From Acinetobacter sp. BY419 (GTDB taxonomy: Bacteria > Pseudomonadota > Gammaproteobacteria > Pseudomonadales > Moraxellaceae), in assembly GCF_019038395.1 (NCBI RefSeq), contig NZ_JAGFXZ010000009.1, positions 25,715 through 89,714 on the forward strand: a stretch of 64,000 nucleotides of DNA, given 5' to 3'. Shown here one piece after another: positions 53,972 through 63,875 of the stretch; position 1 is the first letter of the stretch, and each line of letters begins with the position of its first letter. A model generated the notes under the pieces. It was given only the letters and a program-made list of their open reading frames with translations, had not been told where the DNA came from and made no database searches. The translations under genes were made by a program, and so were the position numbers.

Positions 53972-55249
53972 ATGCATATGGAAAATACTGCAGGAAGTGC
54001 AGAAGGTAATAAAAAGTGGAAACTTGCATTTATATTATGTTTTTTAGCCTTAGTTGTTGATGGCGCAGACGTAATGATGCTGTCACTCAGTTTAAAAAGC
54101 ATCAAAGATGATTTTGGCTTGACTGGAGTTGAAGCTGGTATGCTCGGAAGTGTCACCATCCTTGGTATGGGACTAGGCGGTATTTTCGGGGGGTGGTGTA
54201 GTGATAAATTTGGTCGTGTAAAAGCGATTGCAGCGAGTGTCCTTTTATTTTCAGTACTCACTGCTTTATTGAGCTTTACTCAAAATGTTTGGCAATTCGG
54301 TATTTTACGTTTTATTTCAGGTGTTGGTTTAGGTACTGTGTATATTGTATCGGCAGGTTTGATTTCTGAATATGTACCTACAAAACATAGAACGACAATT
54401 ATTGCCACCCTACAAACAGGTTGGACTTTTGGTTATATAGTTGCATCTCTGATGGCTGGAGCAATTATTCCTGATCATGGATGGCGCTTAATGTTCTTGT
54501 TAAGTGGCTCAGCTATTATTCTTTCATTCCTTTTATATTATTTCGTACCAGAATCTGAATCATGGCAGGCGGAAAGAGATCGTAAACTTTTAGCTAAAAA
54601 GACTAATCCACAAGATACATCCTTTGGCTTTAAGCTGATTTTTAAAGATAAGGCTGTTTTTAAAGTTCTATTACTGTGGATTTCTGCAAGTATGCTGCTT
54701 CATTTAGGTTATAACGGTGTGAATCATTGGATGCCAACCTATATTGAAACCGAAATGGGCCTTAACTATAAATCAATGACTTATTATATGATTGCTAGTT
54801 ATAGTGCAATGGTATTTGGTAAGATCAGTGCAGGTATTATTTCTGATAAATTCGGGCGTCGATTTGCATTCATGTTTGGTTGTATAGCTACAGCAGCGTG
54901 TTTAGTTTCAATCGTCTTGTTTGCTAGTCCTACCAATATTATTTATTTCTTGGCACTTTTTGGATTCTTATATGGTATCCCATTTGGTGTATATGCAACA
55001 TTTATGAGCGAAAGCTTCCCAACTGCAGCGCGTGGCACAGCTATGGGTACAGCACATAATATGGGACGTATTGGTTCGGCTACTGCACCTATCTTAGTCG
55101 GTGCAATTGCAGCAAGTGAATCAATTGGATATGGTTTCTTGATTCTAGGATTCTTCTATCTAATTAGTATTTTACCAATTATATTTATTCGTGAAAAAAT
55201 GTTTGATCCATCAGCAAAGGCAGTTGTAGAGCCACAACCAGCAAAGTAA
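53972..55249 (+). CDS. MFS transporter, aromatic acid:H+ symporter (AAHS) type
   Basis: This 425-residue inner-membrane protein has 12 predicted helices. The AAHS signature is present: DGADVMMLSLSLKSIK in helix 1, the motif A GGWCSDKFGRVK, and its repeat SDKFGRRFAF in the second half. AAHS transporters such as PcaK, BenK and DcaK import organic acids. It lies between two nearly identical acyl-CoA dehydrogenase genes, suggesting it brings in the substrate they act on. The partial MFS at 1-374 is a close paralogue. AAAGG at 53958-53962 is the ribosome-binding site. Confidence 0.9.
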   Translation: MHMENTAGSAEGNKKWKLAFILCFLALVVDGADVMMLSLSLKSIKDDFGLTGVEAGMLGSVTILGMGLGGIFGGWCSDKFGRVKAIAASVLLFSVLTALLSFTQNVWQFGILRFISGVGLGTVYIVSAGLISEYVPTKHRTTIIATLQTGWTFGYIVASLMAGAIIPDHGWRLMFLLSGSAIILSFLLYYFVPESESWQAERDRKLLAKKTNPQDTSFGFKLIFKDKAVFKVLLLWISASMLLHLGYNGVNHWMPTYIETEMGLNYKSMTYYMIASYSAMVFGKISAGIISDKFGRRFAFMFGCIATAACLVSIVLFASPTNIIYFLALFGFLYGIPFGVYATFMSESFPTAARGTAMGTAHNMGRIGSATAPILVGAIAASESIGYGFLILGFFYLISILPIIFIREKMFDPSAKAVVEPQPAK

Positions 55250-55257
55250 TCTAAAAA

Positions 55258-55291
55258 TTAAAAAAAGCGCTCTAAAGAGCGCTTTTTTTAA
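55258..55291. terminator. Terminator between the MFS and acyl-CoA dehydrogenase copy 2
   Basis: The stem AAAAGCGCTC / GAGCGCTTTT with a TAAA loop lies between long A and T runs. It splits the cluster into two transcripts: copy 1 with the MFS, and copy 2 with the ligase and FadB-like genes. Confidence 0.95.
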
Positions 55292-55400
55292 TTTTACATT
55301 TTCTCAAATAAGTCATAGCGTGATGATTTATTTGAAAACACAGAAGCGATAAAACACCTATTCTAGAACTATAAGATATGTTGAATATAGAGTTAGAAAT

Positions 55401-56549
55401 ATGGATTTCAATTTAACCGAAGAACAGAACGCATTTGCAGATTCAGTACGCAAGTTTGCCCAAAAGGAACTGGCAGACGGCGCATTAGAACGTGCCCATT
55501 CTCATGACTATCCATGGGAAATCGCAGCCAAACTGGCAGAAATGGGCCTGATCGGTATCACTGTTAAAGAAGAAGATGGCGGTATCGGCGGGACCTTGAT
55601 GGATGCCGTGATTGCCATTCAGGAACTTGCGCTGGTTTGCCCAAAAAGTGCTGACGTGGTTCAGGCGGGTAACTTTGGTGCGATCCGTACCTTCGCAGAA
55701 TATGCATCCCCTTACCTGAAAGAGAAATATCTTCCAGATTTATTAGCAGGTAAAAAACTGCTTGCCTTGGGTATGAGTGAACCAGGTGCAGGTTCATCAG
55801 TGACTGAACTAAAAACCTCAGCAGTTGAAGATGGTGATCACTACATTATCAATGGTTCTAAAGTCTTCTCTACACACAGTCCACATGCAGACACTTTCCT
55901 GATCTATGTCCGCTTTGGTGAAGGTCTGGATGGTATTGGTTCAGTGATGGTTGATCGCGGTACACCAGGCTTTGAAGTCGGTCAGCCTTCTGCATTCATG
56001 AGCGGTGAAGAGTGGTGCCAGCTGTACTTTGATAACTGTCGTATCCCGAAAGAGAACGTATTGCTTGGCCCAGGCGGCTTCAAAAAGCAGATTTCAGGTT
56101 TCAATGTTGAACGTATTGGTAATGCATCACGTGCATTGGCTTTAGGCCGTCACGCTTTCAATGTGGCACGTCAGCACTGCCTGGACCGTGAACAGTTCGG
56201 TAAGCCTTTATGTGAGTTCCAGGGTCTGCAATGGAAATTTGCGGAAATGGCACTGAAGTTGGAAGGTTCACAGCTTCTTCTTTACCGTGCCGCAATTAAT
56301 GCCGATGGCGGCCTACCATCAGCCTATGAGACTAGTATTGCGAAATTGTCATGCAACCTGACGGGTTGGGAAGTGGCAAACGAAGCACTGCAGGCAATGG
56401 GTGGCTACGGTTATTCAACAGAATCACTAGTTGAGTACTGCGTGAAGCGTACCCGTGGCTGGATGATTGCTGGCGGTTCAATTGAAGTGTTGAAAAACCG
56501 TATAGCGGAAGATGTATTTGGTCGTCGTTTCAATCAGCGTGCGAAGTAA
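55401..56549 (+). CDS. Acyl-CoA dehydrogenase, copy 2
   Basis: This 382-residue enzyme is 374/382 identical to copy 1, with the same motifs (GMSEPGAGSS, Glu237 in FNVERIG, GGS at 358-360). Where they differ, copy 2 usually has the more conventional residue: Gly117 for Cys, Pro189 and Pro269 for Ala. It may therefore be the parental or better functioning form. Many codons differ silently between the copies, so the duplication is not very recent. It begins its own transcript and is 22 bp before the NDP-forming ligase gene. Confidence 0.88.
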   Translation: MDFNLTEEQNAFADSVRKFAQKELADGALERAHSHDYPWEIAAKLAEMGLIGITVKEEDGGIGGTLMDAVIAIQELALVCPKSADVVQAGNFGAIRTFAEYASPYLKEKYLPDLLAGKKLLALGMSEPGAGSSVTELKTSAVEDGDHYIINGSKVFSTHSPHADTFLIYVRFGEGLDGIGSVMVDRGTPGFEVGQPSAFMSGEEWCQLYFDNCRIPKENVLLGPGGFKKQISGFNVERIGNASRALALGRHAFNVARQHCLDREQFGKPLCEFQGLQWKFAEMALKLEGSQLLLYRAAINADGGLPSAYETSIAKLSCNLTGWEVANEALQAMGGYGYSTESLVEYCVKRTRGWMIAGGSIEVLKNRIAEDVFGRRFNQRAK

Positions 56550-56571
56550 AATTTAAAAAGGATTTAGAGAA

Positions 56572-58671
56572 ATGAATTCCATGGTTAAAGAAAATAAAAC
56601 GCTTTCTAATGCTTTATTGAAGCCTAAGACAGTAGCGTTGGTTGGTATTTCAGATGACATCAGCAAAACAGCTGGTCGTCCTTTACACTTTTTAAGAAAT
56701 GCCGGTTATAAAGGCACAATTTACTGTATTAACCCACGTCGTGAGACCGTGCAGGGTGAAAAAGCCTATCCATCTCTTTCGGATTTGCCTGAAGTTCCCG
56801 AGCATGTTTACGTATTAACAGCAGCAGACTTGGCATTAGAAGCTGTTGAAGAATGCGGCAAACTGGGTGTGCCTGTAGTGACACTGATTGCGAGTGGCTT
56901 TAGTGAAGCTGGCGCTGAAGGGATCGAACGCGAAAACAAACTACGTGAACTTAAAGCAAAATATCAAACACGTATTTTAGGCCCATCAAGTTTAGGCTTA
57001 GTAAATCTGTATGAAGATCTATTTTTAACTGCAAATGCTGCCTTTGCTGAGCCAGGTCTGCCAAAAGGTAATATCTTCTGTGCTTCACACAGTGGCAGTA
57101 TGATTGGCTCTTTGACTTCACGTGGTCGTAACCATCATACCGGCTTTTATGGCTTGGTATCAGTGGGTGGTGAAGTAGACCTGAGCGTTGGTGAAATCTG
57201 TTTAGCTACTTTGGATAACCCAGATATCCACGGTTATATGCTATTCCTAGAATCAATGCGCCATGCAGATAAACTACGTGAATTTGCAGTTAAGGCAGCT
57301 GAATTGAATCGTCCAGTTGTGGTATTCAAGCTTGGCCGTTCACAAGTCGCAGCTGATCTCGCAGTTTCGCACACTGGATCGATGGCAGGTGAGGATGCAG
57401 TTGCAGAAGCATTCTTTAAAGATTGTGGTATTGCACGTGTAGAAACCTTAGATGGCTTTTTGAATGCAATTCCGCTTCTCAGCAAAGTTCCACCACAAGC
57501 AGCCAATAAAAAACAGATTAATGTTGGTGTCTTGACGACTACCGGTGGCGGTGCTGCAATGGTGGTTGACCAGCTTGGCATCCGTAATGTTTCAGTTGTG
57601 TCACCTTCAGAAGAGACGATTGCTAAACTCAATGCACGCGGTGTAGATGTACATGCTGGCGGTATTATCGATTTAACACTAGCGGGCACCAAGTATGAAG
57701 TGATGAAAGCTGCACTAGAAGTACTTGAAGAAGCACCTGAATTTGACCTGGTATTAGTCGCTTCAGGTTCTTCAGCTCGTTATCACCCAGATCTTGCAGT
57801 TAAACCAATTGTTGACAGTATCTCAACTTACAAAAAGCCATTATTAAGTTTCCTGGTTCCTGATGCACCAGAAGCATTAAAGCAATTAAAACAGGCGGGT
57901 GTACCTGCATTCCAATCACCCGAAGCTTGTGCTGATGTAATTAATGCAGCATTTTCTCGTCGTCAGCCGATGCCAATTCCAGCGCAAGTCACTCAGCCAG
58001 CTGTATCCACTACAGTAACTTTAGATGAAGATTCTGCTTATAAATTACTTAGTCCATTAGGCATTCAAAATGCACCATACCAAGTGTTGGATGTTGCTCA
58101 ACCACAAGCACTGGAAATTGCACATCCAGTTGTAGTGAAAGTCTTACATGATCAAATCAGTCACAAAACTGAAGTGGGTGGTGTGATTCTCCATGTGCAA
58201 AATGAGACAGAGCTTCAAGCAGCAATCAAGCAAATCAAAGCCAATGTTGAGAAAAACTGCCCCGATCTAACGGTTGAAAAGGTATTAGTTCAATCTATGG
58301 TGAAAGGTCTAGGTGAAGTACTTGTTGGATTTAAACGTGACAAGGATATAGGTCCAATTGTGATGCTGGCTGCTGGCGGTGTGTTAACTGAACTATATAA
58401 AGACAGCTCAATGCGTTTAGCGCCTGTAACGATTGATTCAGCTTATGAAATGATTGCTGAAGTAAAAGGCTTAAAAGCTCTGGATGGTTTCCGTGGTAAG
58501 CAGAAAGGCGATTTAAAAGCGATTGCCGAAACTGTAGTGGCTTTCTCTCAACTGGCATTGTCAGAAGAATATTACATCGAAGAAGCGGAAATGAATCCAC
58601 TCATCGTAAATCCACAAGGACAAGGCGTTACAGCTGTGGATGCACTCGTACATATTGCCAAGGAAGGTTAA
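56572..58671 (+). CDS. NDP-forming acyl-CoA synthetase (acetate-CoA ligase family)
   Basis: This 699-residue protein has the domain order of ADP-forming acyl-CoA synthetases: CoA-binding Rossmann domain (about 10-140), two succinyl-CoA-ligase-like domains (about 155-465) and an ATP-grasp domain (about 475-695). The phosphohistidine is in VSHTGSMAGED. Relatives include Sphingobium feruloyl-CoA synthetase FerA and the Pseudomonas mendocina pimeloyl-CoA synthetase. Here it should activate the acid that the dehydrogenases then oxidise; a dicarboxylic acid fits the thiolase and porin. An AAGGA site precedes the ATG. It is linked to the FadB-like gene by a 3-bp gap. Confidence 0.88.
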   Translation: MNSMVKENKTLSNALLKPKTVALVGISDDISKTAGRPLHFLRNAGYKGTIYCINPRRETVQGEKAYPSLSDLPEVPEHVYVLTAADLALEAVEECGKLGVPVVTLIASGFSEAGAEGIERENKLRELKAKYQTRILGPSSLGLVNLYEDLFLTANAAFAEPGLPKGNIFCASHSGSMIGSLTSRGRNHHTGFYGLVSVGGEVDLSVGEICLATLDNPDIHGYMLFLESMRHADKLREFAVKAAELNRPVVVFKLGRSQVAADLAVSHTGSMAGEDAVAEAFFKDCGIARVETLDGFLNAIPLLSKVPPQAANKKQINVGVLTTTGGGAAMVVDQLGIRNVSVVSPSEETIAKLNARGVDVHAGGIIDLTLAGTKYEVMKAALEVLEEAPEFDLVLVASGSSARYHPDLAVKPIVDSISTYKKPLLSFLVPDAPEALKQLKQAGVPAFQSPEACADVINAAFSRRQPMPIPAQVTQPAVSTTVTLDEDSAYKLLSPLGIQNAPYQVLDVAQPQALEIAHPVVVKVLHDQISHKTEVGGVILHVQNETELQAAIKQIKANVEKNCPDLTVEKVLVQSMVKGLGEVLVGFKRDKDIGPIVMLAAGGVLTELYKDSSMRLAPVTIDSAYEMIAEVKGLKALDGFRGKQKGDLKAIAETVVAFSQLALSEEYYIEEAEMNPLIVNPQGQGVTAVDALVHIAKEG

Positions 58672-58674
58672 GTC

Positions 58675-60723
58675 ATGACAGAAACTATTCATTTTGAAAC
58701 TGAGGGATCAATTGCGGTCATCGTAATTGATAACCCTCCTGTAAACACAGGTTCATGGTCTGTGCGTAAGGGGCTGCTCGATGCAGTTGAAAAATTTGCA
58801 CAGGATGAGACCCTCACAGCAGCAGTGATCATTGGTAAAGACAAAAACTTTATTTCTGGTTCAGATTTAAAAGAATTTGGGAAACCAATTACACCACCTG
58901 AATTGCCTCAAGTGATCAAGGCAATTGAAGAATGTCCAAAACCTGTGATTGCCGCGATTAGTGGTGCAACTTTAGGTGGTGGTTATGAGCTGGCACTTGG
59001 TTGTGATGCACGTTTAGCAGCAGCGAATACCTTGGTAGGTTTACCTGAGGTGACTTTAGGTATGCTTCCTGGTGCTGGTGGCACACAACGTTTACCACGT
59101 CTGATCGGTCTGGGTCCTAGTATTGAAGTGATTTGTAGCGGCAAACGTCTTAAAGCTGCTGAAGCATTCAAACTAGGTATGGTCGAAGCCATTGCTGAGG
59201 GCGACTTACGTCCATTTGCAATTGAATATGCAAAAACAGCGGTAAAAAATCCGTTATCGAAGAAAATGGTAGCAGCTGAACCTGCTGAAGAACTTGATGG
59301 CATTATTAAAAAAGCCTTGAAGTCTGGAAAAAACCGTCCTCAGGTCAAAGAAGCAATCCGTCTGATTCAAGCAACAGCGACAGTTGATTTTGCAACTGCT
59401 TTAGCCGAAGAACGTGAAGTATTCCAAAAACTTCGTGTGGGTGAAGAAGCATTTGCATTAAGACACTTGTTCTTCGCAGAAACCAGTACCAAAAAGGCTA
59501 TCAATCTGAAAGAGACACCAGTTAAAGCCATTAATAACGTGGTTATTGTTGGTGCGGGTACGATGGGAACTGGTATTGCTGTTGCGGCACTAAGAGCTGG
59601 TTTTAAAGTTGCAGTTTATGACCAGTCAAAATCAGTACTAGTACAGTGCAAGTCTAAAATTGATGACATCTATGCAAAAGATGTTGCAGCTGGTCGAATC
59701 AAGCCCTCTGACCAGCTCACTCAGCTGGAACAGCTTGAACTTTCAGATCATGATTCTGTTTTTGAAAACGCTGATCTGATTATTGAAGCTATTTTTGAAA
59801 ATCTGACCGTCAAACAGAATCTGATTAAACAGATTGAAAGTGTCGCTTCACCAAATACGATCATTGCCAGCAATACATCCTATATTGATTTAGATGAGAT
59901 TGCCGAGGTCAGCATTCGACCAGAAAATATTGTAGGTATTCATTTCTTTAATCCTGCAAATATTATGCGGTTGGTAGAAGTGATTCACGGTAATAATACC
60001 TCTCAGGAAGTCATTGCTTCTGCATTTGCATTTGTCCAAAAGTTAGGCAAGTTACCTATTTTATGTAAAAACTCTTTTGGCTTTATTGGTAACCGGATCT
60101 ATGCAGCTTACCGCTATCAATGTGAATTAATGCTAGAAGAGGGTGCATTGCCTCATGAAATTGACCAGGCAATTGAAAGCTTTGGCTTTAACATGGGACC
60201 ATTTGCTGTAGGTGATTTATCCGGTCTGGATATTGCCTGGAATATGCGTAAGGCTAATGCCTCAAAACGTGATCCAAATGCACGTTATGTCGATATTCCA
60301 GACCAGTTATGCGAAGCACAGCGCTTTGGCCGAAAAACAGGTGCTGGTTACTATAGCTATGCAAATGGAAAACCTGAAATTGACCCTATCGTCACTGACA
60401 TTATTCTTAAAGCTTCTGCAGCTAAAGGTATTGAACGTAAAGCCTTTACACCTGAACAGATCGTGGAACGCGTATTACTCACTATGGCCAATGAAGCTGC
60501 CTTGCTGTTGGCTGAAGGGGTGACCTTACGTATGAATGATATTGATCTGGTGATGATCAATGGCTTTGGATTCCCTAAATGGGAAGGCGGACCCGCATAC
60601 TGGGCATCTAAACAAGACTTAAACTATCTGTATAAGCAACAAGAAATCCTGGAACACAATACAGGTATTGGATTTAACAAAGGAGATTTATCCATTTTTC
60701 ATAAATTAGCTAAAACAGCGTAA
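58675..60723 (+). CDS. Bifunctional enoyl-CoA hydratase/3-hydroxyacyl-CoA dehydrogenase
   Basis: This 682-residue fusion has a crotonase domain (1-about 190; ISGATLGGGYELAL and LPEVTLGMLPGAGGTQRL hold both catalytic Glu residues) and a linker helix. It continues with an NAD-binding domain (VVIVGAGTMGTGIA, SNTSYIDLDEIA, GIHFFNPANIMRL) and two C-terminal HAD domains. It resembles peroxisomal-type and PimF-like multifunctional enzymes more than FadB, which is longer and works with FadA. It would carry out hydration and oxidation between the acyl-CoA dehydrogenases and the thiolase. It starts 3 bp after the ligase stop, so translation is probably coupled. A terminator follows. Confidence 0.9.
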   Translation: MTETIHFETEGSIAVIVIDNPPVNTGSWSVRKGLLDAVEKFAQDETLTAAVIIGKDKNFISGSDLKEFGKPITPPELPQVIKAIEECPKPVIAAISGATLGGGYELALGCDARLAAANTLVGLPEVTLGMLPGAGGTQRLPRLIGLGPSIEVICSGKRLKAAEAFKLGMVEAIAEGDLRPFAIEYAKTAVKNPLSKKMVAAEPAEELDGIIKKALKSGKNRPQVKEAIRLIQATATVDFATALAEEREVFQKLRVGEEAFALRHLFFAETSTKKAINLKETPVKAINNVVIVGAGTMGTGIAVAALRAGFKVAVYDQSKSVLVQCKSKIDDIYAKDVAAGRIKPSDQLTQLEQLELSDHDSVFENADLIIEAIFENLTVKQNLIKQIESVASPNTIIASNTSYIDLDEIAEVSIRPENIVGIHFFNPANIMRLVEVIHGNNTSQEVIASAFAFVQKLGKLPILCKNSFGFIGNRIYAAYRYQCELMLEEGALPHEIDQAIESFGFNMGPFAVGDLSGLDIAWNMRKANASKRDPNARYVDIPDQLCEAQRFGRKTGAGYYSYANGKPEIDPIVTDIILKASAAKGIERKAFTPEQIVERVLLTMANEAALLLAEGVTLRMNDIDLVMINGFGFPKWEGGPAYWASKQDLNYLYKQQEILEHNTGIGFNKGDLSIFHKLAKTA

Positions 60724-60754
60724 TCATCGTTTTAGTATTGAGGTGTGTGCCTAT

Positions 60755-60785
60755 TTGCCTGACTTCGGTCGGGCTTTTTTTTTAC
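60755..60785. terminator. Terminator after the bifunctional enzyme gene
   Basis: The stem GCCTGAC / GTCGGGC with a TTCG tetraloop is followed by nine or more T residues. Confidence 0.95.
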
Positions 60786-60880
60786 TTGAAAGAAAGATAT
60801 GAGGTCGTGATTTTTCGGAAATTCTTACTGATTTCTGCTCAATATAATCAAATTAACCAATATTGAATTACACACTAAAC

Positions 60881-61330
60881 ATGAGTGATCAAAGCAGTTT
60901 AACAATGAGTGTATTGATGACACCGGATATGGCTAATTTTTCTGGCAATGTTCATGGGGGAACAATACTCAAGTTACTAGATCAGGTTGCTTATGCATGT
61001 GCCAGTCGTTATTCGGGAACCTACGTCGTTACGTTATCTGTAGATCAGGTTTTATTTAAGGAACCTATCAAAGTGGGAGAAATGGTCTCATTTCTGGCAA
61101 ATGTAAATTATGTCGGGCGAAGTTCTATGGAAATTGGTATTCGTGTTGAAGCTCAAAATATCCAAAGTCGCCAAATCAGACATACCAACAGTTGCTATTT
61201 CACTATGGTAGCAGTGGATAACAAGGGTAAACCCTCTGCGATTTCTCCCTTAAATCTTGATTCACAACTTAAGCAATGTCGTTTTGAAGCTGCCTTAAGA
61301 CGTAAAAAATTACGACTCCAAAATAATTGA
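60881..61330 (+). CDS. Acyl-CoA thioesterase, hotdog fold (YciA/BACH-like)
   Basis: This 149-residue single-domain hotdog protein has the sequence NVHGGTILKLLDQVAYACA (catalytic Asp after HGG) and TLSVDQVLFKEPIKVGE, the hallmarks of the YciA/ACOT7 class. It releases free acids and CoA from acyl-CoAs, perhaps relieving CoA trapping when the pathway is overloaded. The ATG at 60881 is used; the in-frame TTG at 60863 is less likely, and the ribosome-binding site is weak for both. It is followed by the thiolase after 37 bp. Confidence 0.87.
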   Translation: MSDQSSLTMSVLMTPDMANFSGNVHGGTILKLLDQVAYACASRYSGTYVVTLSVDQVLFKEPIKVGEMVSFLANVNYVGRSSMEIGIRVEAQNIQSRQIRHTNSCYFTMVAVDNKGKPSAISPLNLDSQLKQCRFEAALRRKKLRLQNN

Positions 61331-61367
61331 ATTTACTCAAAGACGCATATCTAAAAAAGGATTTATG

Positions 61368-62573
61368 ATGAAAAATGCATATATCATCGATGCCATCCGC
61401 ACACCATTTGGCCGCTACGCTGGTGGCTTAGCACCAGTCCGTGCGGATGACCTAGGTGCATTGCCAATCAAAGCTTTGATCGAACGTAACCCGAGCATCA
61501 ACTGGGAAAAAGTAGATGATGTGATCTATGGCTGTGCCAACCAGGCGGGTGAAGATAACCGTAATGTTGGTCGTATGTCAGCTTTGCTTGCTGGCGTGCC
61601 ATATCAAGTACCTGCAACAACGATTAACCGTTTATGTGGTTCATCACTTGATGCTGTAGCAATTGCAGCACGTGCAATTAAAGCCGGTGAAGCAGATCTG
61701 ATCGTGGCTGGTGGCGTGGAATCTATGTCTCGTGCACCACTAGTTATGGGCAAGTCAGATACCGCTTATGGCCGTAGCCAAAAGATTGAAGACACCACTA
61801 TGGGCTGGCGCTTCATCAATCCAAAACTGAAAGAGCTGTATGGTGTAGAAACCATGCCACAGACTGCGGAAAACGTAGCAGAGCAGTTCAATATCAGTCG
61901 TGAAGATCAGGACAAATTTGCTTTAGCCAGCCAGCAACGTACGGCTGCGGCCCAAGCACGTGGCTTTTTTAATAATGAGATTATTCCAGTCGTAATTCCA
62001 CAGCGTAAAGGTGATCCAATTGTTGTTGATAAAGATGAGCATCCTCGTGCTTCAACCACACTTGAAGGATTAAACAAGCTTAAACCTGTAGTAAAAGCCG
62101 ACGGTACTGTGACTGCAGGCAATGCATCAGGTATTAATGATGGCGCAGCAGCTCTACTGATTGCTTCAGATGAAGCGGTTGAAAAATACGGATTAAAACC
62201 ACGTGCCAAAATCATTGGTGCAACTGTCGTAGGTGTTGAGCCACGCATCATGGGCTTTGGTCCAGCACCAGCGATCAAAAAACTGCTTGATCAAACTGGT
62301 CTGACTATAGATCAGATGGATGTCATTGAACTTAACGAAGCCTTTTCAGCACAAGCTTTGGCTGTAACTCGTGACTTGGGGCTTCCTGATGATGCTGCCC
62401 ATGTTAACCCGAATGGTGGCGCGATTGCGATTGGCCATCCACTTGGTGCCTCAGGTGCCCGCCTGGTGACGACTGCTTTAAACCAACTTGAAGCCATAGA
62501 TGGAAATTATGCACTTTGCTCAATGTGTATCGGCGTGGGGCAGGGAATTGCCTTGATCATCAGCAGAAAGTAA
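61368..62573 (+). CDS. Thiolase, 3-oxoadipyl-CoA type (PcaF/DcaF-like)
   Basis: This 401-residue thiolase closely follows the PcaF/PaaJ/DcaF pattern: [19 protein letters not shown] at the start, nucleophile Cys in [21 protein letters not shown] and the final catalytic Cys in [10 protein letters not shown]. The family member cleaves 3-oxoadipyl-CoA to succinyl-CoA and acetyl-CoA, so the end products suggest dicarboxylate substrates. Two adjacent ATGs exist; the second (61368) has the better distance from AAAAAAGG and gives the usual family length. Nothing resembling pca or paa genes is next to it, so it belongs to this cluster. Confidence 0.9.
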   Translation: MKNAYIIDAIRTPFGRYAGGLAPVRADDLGALPIKALIERNPSINWEKVDDVIYGCANQAGEDNRNVGRMSALLAGVPYQVPATTINRLCGSSLDAVAIAARAIKAGEADLIVAGGVESMSRAPLVMGKSDTAYGRSQKIEDTTMGWRFINPKLKELYGVETMPQTAENVAEQFNISREDQDKFALASQQRTAAAQARGFFNNEIIPVVIPQRKGDPIVVDKDEHPRASTTLEGLNKLKPVVKADGTVTAGNASGINDGAAALLIASDEAVEKYGLKPRAKIIGATVVGVEPRIMGFGPAPAIKKLLDQTGLTIDQMDVIELNEAFSAQALAVTRDLGLPDDAAHVNPNGGAIAIGHPLGASGARLVTTALNQLEAIDGNYALCSMCIGVGQGIALIISRK

Positions 62574-62741
62574 ACAACGCTTTTGGAAGATTTCTAGAAT
62601 TTCTAGAGATCTTCTCTCTCATTATGATTTTCAATTTAAATCATAAATAAATGATTGATATTTATTTAAAAATAATCAATCAGCTTTTTGAAATACTTCA
62701 AAAAGTCACGGATGAACTTTATACAAATATTGGAGATTTTT
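62574..62741. promoter_or_regulatory. Porin upstream region
   Basis: This 168-bp AT-rich gap carries the porin promoter and GGAG at 62732-62735. No clear terminator for the thiolase was seen. Confidence 0.4.
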
Positions 62742-63875
62742 ATGCGCTTGGTTGTAAATACCCTTGCACTCACGGTGATGACTTGTCTGTTTAACAATGC
62801 TTATGCTGGCACAACTGAACAGCAACAGATACAAGAGCTTAGGGCTGAACTAGAAGTACTAAAAACAGCGATTCAAAAGCAGAACAATACTGAAGTACAC
62901 ACAACCACAGCACTTCAGACTCAAGCCAGTCTTCCAGTAGTAGCAAACGTTCCGAAGAAATCTGAAGATTCAGTATTAAAATGGAAATCAAAGAACGGAG
63001 CAGAAGTAAATATTTATGGTTTTATTCGTGCTGATGCTGCCTATCAAATTGAAGGTGCAAAAGGCATGTTTAATAGCATCAATAGCGTGGTGCTGGAAGG
63101 GGAAGCCAATAAGAAATCCACTGAAGATCGCTTGGATTCAACATTAACAACTACCCGTATAGGCTTGGATTTTAAGGCTCCAGTTCAGGATGCTGATGTC
63201 GGCGGTAAAGTTGAAATCGATTTCCGTGGTGGTACAGATAAGGATACAGTCCGATTACGTCATGTCTATATGACTTATAACAACTGGTTAATCGGTCAAA
63301 CGACCTCGAATTTTTTGTCGACTGAAACATCACCAGAAATGCTCGATTTTAATACTCCACTTGGAGGAGGCACAACGCGTACTCCAATGGTGCGGTACAC
63401 GGAAAAAGTAAATCCTAATACCCAGTATTTTGTCGCATTAGAAAAAGGCAATGATGAAAACAGATTACCTGCAGCTACGGCAAAATTAAGCTATAAATTT
63501 GCCGAAGGTGCTGGACTAGTCACTGCACGAGGACTCTTACAAGAAGTACGAGTTCGTGAGTTGAACGATGAAACAGAGCTAGGTTGGGGGATTGGCCTAG
63601 GGGTGAATTATAAGCCAGATAATCAGCTTATTCTGAATGCTAATTACTCGCATGTCTCTGGGGATAATAAGTTCTTACTATATACCTCAGATAATAAGCG
63701 CTATGTTCAACATGGAAGTGATATAGAACTGATTGATTTTGATGCTTTCACATTGGGTGCAACGTATAAATTTACGCCTCAGATCAGAAGTACTTTAGGC
63801 TATGGCTCGGTAATTTATGATGATAAGAATGCCAATGGGAATGATCATCTCCAGCAAGGTTGGTTAAATGTTATG
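62742..63875 (+). pseudogene. DcaP-like outer-membrane porin, 3' end lost to an insertion
   Basis: A signal peptide (AYAGT cleavage at about residue 23) is followed by a periplasmic coiled-coil-like helix (QQQIQELRAELEVLKTAIQK). A beta-barrel then starts at VNIYGFIRADAAYQ. This is the make-up of DcaP, the trimeric porin for dicarboxylic acids in Acinetobacter. Homology runs to GWLNVM (63875), where the expected last two or three strands and C-terminal aromatic residue are missing. The frame goes on into foreign sequence to a stop at 63965. The ATG at 62742 has GGAG upstream. Its position next to the thiolase fits a dicarboxylate locus. Confidence 0.82.

Noticed and set aside
53972..55249. Composite transposon formed by the two acyl-CoA dehydrogenase copies
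   Set aside because: The flanking repeats are ordinary metabolic genes with no transposase or terminal repeats, so a tandem duplication explains them.
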